36,358 bases of DNA from Phycisphaerae bacterium. GTDB lineage: Bacteria; Planctomycetota; Phycisphaerae; Phycisphaerales; SM1A02. Both the position numbers and the translations under genes were made by a program. The DNA lies in the NCBI GenBank assembly GCA_002702575.1, contig PAAJ01000005.1, positions 1 through 36,358 of the forward strand, read 5' to 3'. Under the pieces are notes generated by a model that worked only from the letters and a program-made list of their open reading frames with translations, ran no database searches and was not told the origin of the DNA. Positions 34,579 to 36,358 of this stretch are shown in pieces. Each line of letters starts with the position of its first letter. The stretch's first letter is position 1.

Positions 34579-35706
34579 TCAGGAACAGTCGCCGTAGTTG
34601 CCAATGAGCAGCAGCAGATCATCGACATCGGTGTCATCGTCACCGTCGCAATCACCATCGGCATTCAATTCAAAGACAGCCAGAAGCGCCAGCAGGTCAT
34701 CGACGCTGACGTCACCGTTCCCATCGAGGTCACCCGGGCAGGGTGTCTGGCAGTTGTCTTCGATGGCATTGTCACCGTCATCGGTCCAGGGTCCGGTGAT
34801 CTGATCGGAGGTGCCCTGGTTGCCGCAGAACACCGAATCGCTCACGGCCGGGAGCATCTGATCTTCGGAGAACATGCCGCTTCCGAAGAAGATGGCGGTG
34901 TTGTTCCTGAGCGTGGTGCCCTGGATGACGGGGAATCCGAAGATGGCGTTGTAGATGCCACCGCCGGATTCAAGGGCCTCATTGTCTTCGAAGAGGCAGT
35001 CGATCAGGGTGATGTTGCCTTCCCACTGGGAGCAGCAGGCATCGCCATCGTTGTAGAGGCCGCCACCGAAGGAGGCCTGATTGTTTCTGAAGACGCAGTC
35101 GTTCAGCGTCGGCTGACTTCGCAGGTTCGCCATGCCGCCACCGATTTCACCGGTGTTGCCTTCAAAGAGGCACCGCGTGAAGATCGGATGTTCCGGTTGT
35201 CCGGTTTCCCAGCAGGCGTAGCCACCACCCCAGGTGGCGGTGTTGTCGATGAAGCGACAGTCGATGAAGCTGGGGCCGCCGTTGAGGTTGTAGAAGCCAC
35301 CGCCGAGGAAACCGGCGTTGTCCAGGAACGTGCAGTTGATGAAGGTGGCATTGGAGTGGAAGGTCATGACGGCCGTGTCGGCGGTCGATCCGGTGAAGGT
35401 GATGTCGCGCACGGTCGGATCGATCTGCTGGAAGCCGATGCTCATGATGCTTCCTTCACTGCCGGACGTGATGGCGGTGGTGGGCAGTCCATCGGATCCG
35501 GTGGAACCACGAAGTGTGATCGCCTTGCCGTTGAATTGGATACCGAACTCGTTGTAGAGACCGGGTGCGATGACGACTTCATCACCATCACTGGACGCAT
35601 CGATGGCTGCCTGGATGGTGGGGTAGTCCGCAGGCACATTGATCACGTCTGCAAACGTGTTGCAGCTGAGCAACATGCTCACGACGATTGCACAGATCGC
35701 TCTCAT
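34579..35706 (-). CDS. Secreted right-handed beta-helix protein with dockerin-like C-terminus
   Basis: A 375-aa protein starting with signal peptide MRAICAIVVSMLLSCNTFADV. Then VPADYPTIQAAIDASSDGDEVVI, the usual opening of pectate-lyase-like right-handed beta-helix domains in Planctomycetes. From about residue 100 to 290 there are about six coils of the pattern xxCxFxxNxAxxGGGxYN (for example INCTFLDNAGFLGGGFYN and DCVFRNNQASFGGGLYN). The last 50 residues hold two calcium-loop repeats of the dockerin/EF-hand type: GDLDGNGDVSVDDLLALL and GDCDGDDDTDVDDLLLLIG, preceded by CP. The ATG at 35706 has GGAGAAGAG upstream. The helix lacks visible catalytic residues, so binding or structural use is more likely than a lyase. 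A hairpin terminator for the opposite side lies at 35802-35832. Confidence 0.9.
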   Translation of the reverse strand: MRAICAIVVSMLLSCNTFADVINVPADYPTIQAAIDASSDGDEVVIAPGLYNEFGIQFNGKAITLRGSTGSDGLPTTAITSGSEGSIMSIGFQQIDPTVRDITFTGSTADTAVMTFHSNATFINCTFLDNAGFLGGGFYNLNGGPSFIDCRFIDNTATWGGGYACWETGQPEHPIFTRCLFEGNTGEIGGGMANLRSQPTLNDCVFRNNQASFGGGLYNDGDACCSQWEGNITLIDCLFEDNEALESGGGIYNAIFGFPVIQGTTLRNNTAIFFGSGMFSEDQMLPAVSDSVFCGNQGTSDQITGPWTDDGDNAIEDNCQTPCPGDLDGNGDVSVDDLLALLAVFELNADGDCDGDDDTDVDDLLLLIGNYGDCS

Positions 35707-36031
35707 GGATCTCTTCTCCCGATACGTCCAGTCCTCATTGTGGCGACTCTGGGGTAGGGGATCAATGCCTCACTGACAAGATGCCTTCCTTCTATAAAGG
35801 AACAGCCCCGACAGGGTCTCTGCCGGGGCTGTGGTGGGGTCACATATTGTGAATCAAAAACGAGGCGATGCGGTGTGTGTACCTGAACGTGTGCCCAGGT
35901 CGGCCTCGATCGTCCTGGTTGGCGGCTGTCCGAGGCATTCCGGTATCATACGCGCCTAGCTCAAAGGGTTAAAAATTGGCTGGTATCTGAGTTGGCCTGT
36001 GTGAAATCAAAATTGTCATCGGAGGTAAGAC
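35707..36031. other. Intergenic region with terminator and composition break
   Basis: About 325 bp without a gene. It holds the leader of the beta-helix gene, a terminator-like hairpin (35802-35832) and, from about 35945, a change to AT-richer sequence with runs such as GGGTTAAAAATT and TGAAATCAAAATTG. The frame on the minus strand at 35961-36188 is the shadow of the lipoprotein gene. Confidence 0.45.
35802..35832. terminator. Terminator-like hairpin near the right end
   Basis: ACAGCCCCG (35802-35810) and CGGGGCTGT (35824-35832) form a 9-bp stem, extended by CAG/CTG inside with one A/C mismatch. No T-run follows on the plus strand; on the minus strand it is followed by TCCTTTATAG. It lies 96 bp upstream of the beta-helix gene start, so it would end a transcript coming from the right on the minus strand, or mark the edge of the island. 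Confidence 0.5.
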
Positions 36032-36358
36032 ATGAATTGTAGTAAGCACATAATTGCTTTAGCGGCTTGCTTTCTAGTAGTTGCTGCATTGCCTGCTTGT
36101 GGTAGTAGACAAAAGGCAGGGCCGCAGTACAAGAATGTTTCACGCACCAAGCTAAAGGTAGTGGAAGATGATGAGGGGAATAAGTCACTGATCGCTGTGG
36201 AAGAAATGACTTTGGCCTATGAAGAAGTCATTGAAAGATCTCCCAACGTTAGTGCAGTAACACAAATTACGAGGCTGCAAGGCACGAAGTCGCCAGGCCG
36301 ATTAGATGTGTCTGCTGACGGAGAATCAATTGTTTTTGAAGCATTTGAGAGAGATCGA
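36032..36358 (+). CDS. Partial: AT-rich lipoprotein gene with TolB-like repeat start (runs off the right end)
   Basis: An ATG at 36032 with a perfect GGAGGT (36021-36026) 5 bp upstream starts a frame of 109 codons that is still open at the window end. The N-terminus MNCSKHIIALAACFLVVAALPACGS is a lipoprotein signal with lipobox LPAC (Cys23). The following part is charged (KVVEDDEGNKSLIAVEEM), and near residue 95 the text RLDVSADGESIVFEAFERD resembles a TolB/WD40-like beta-propeller blade (xDxSxDGxxIxFxx). Codon use is unlike its neighbours: many AT-ending codons (TTA, AGA, ATA, GTA) that are rare elsewhere in the window. It is probably a recent arrival or part of a different genomic context. 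The rest of the gene is not visible. Confidence 0.8.
   Translation, partial: MNCSKHIIALAACFLVVAALPACGSRQKAGPQYKNVSRTKLKVVEDDEGNKSLIAVEEMTLAYEEVIERSPNVSAVTQITRLQGTKSPGRLDVSADGESIVFEAFERDR

Noticed and set aside
35945-35985. GCGCCTAGCTCAAAGGGTTA looks like the 5' part of a tRNA (D-arm), which would suggest an integration remnant
   Set aside because: No second half of a D-stem, no anticodon or T-arm follows, so no tRNA can be folded; the likeness covers about 20 bases only.

Overview
The window reads as a compact, fairly GC-rich bacterial chromosome segment, most probably from the Planctomycetota, class Phycisphaerae. The inference rests on gene content and style: H-x9-DG-like pilin proteins, a secreted beta-helix protein with a dockerin-like tail, a large secreted glycosidase-like protein of a type I associate with Planctomycetes, a small Cys-pair (CPRC) protein, futalosine-pathway menaquinone synthesis, and a DNA topoisomerase VI beside ordinary gyrase. 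No phage, transposon, CRISPR array or rRNA was seen.

Layout. 1-1898 (minus): start of a probable topoisomerase VI A subunit and the whole B subunit. 2137-2607 (plus): nucleoside diphosphate kinase. 2897-3940 (plus): alternative sigma-70 factor. 4067-6094 (plus): polyferredoxin membrane protein with a TPR tail. 6099-9150 (minus): PTS EIIA protein, RsmB-type rRNA methyltransferase and MetK, the last two adjacent so that the SAM maker precedes a SAM user. 9312-11071 (plus): bifunctional nuclease family protein and TruD. 11080-12551 (minus): TadA and TatC, overlapping by 4 bp. 12636-15809 (plus): DnaJ-class chaperone, sugar transferase and QueC. 15806-18316 (minus): GyrB, whose stop codon shares a CTAG palindrome with queC. 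18596-20068 (plus): amidase lipoprotein and LON-substrate-binding protein. 20093-22597 (minus): large secreted protein. 22693-25397 (plus): epimerase fused to a degenerate HAD domain, then a branched-chain aminotransferase. 25403-29803 (minus): probable operon pheT, cyclodeaminase, small CPRC protein, mqnC. 29888-31939 (plus): two paralogous lipoproteins and a pilin-like protein, translationally coupled. 32021-33739 (minus): four-helix membrane protein, a CAU tRNA and an inositol-monophosphatase-family enzyme. 33740-34578 is gene-poor. 34579-35706 (minus): beta-helix/dockerin protein. From about 35945 the sequence becomes visibly AT-richer and carries a truncated lipoprotein gene that runs off the right end.

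Most genes are housekeeping: DNA topology, translation and tRNA modification (TruD, TadA, QueC, tRNA, PheT, RsmB), one-carbon/SAM metabolism, protein export (TatC) and envelope building. The best candidates for undescribed biology are the epimerase/pseudo-HAD fusion, the lipoprotein pair plus pilin-like cassette, the polyferredoxin-TPR fusion, topoisomerase VI with lysine-rich tails, a set of -10 boxes placed so that the mRNAs should be leaderless, and the compositional break at the right edge.
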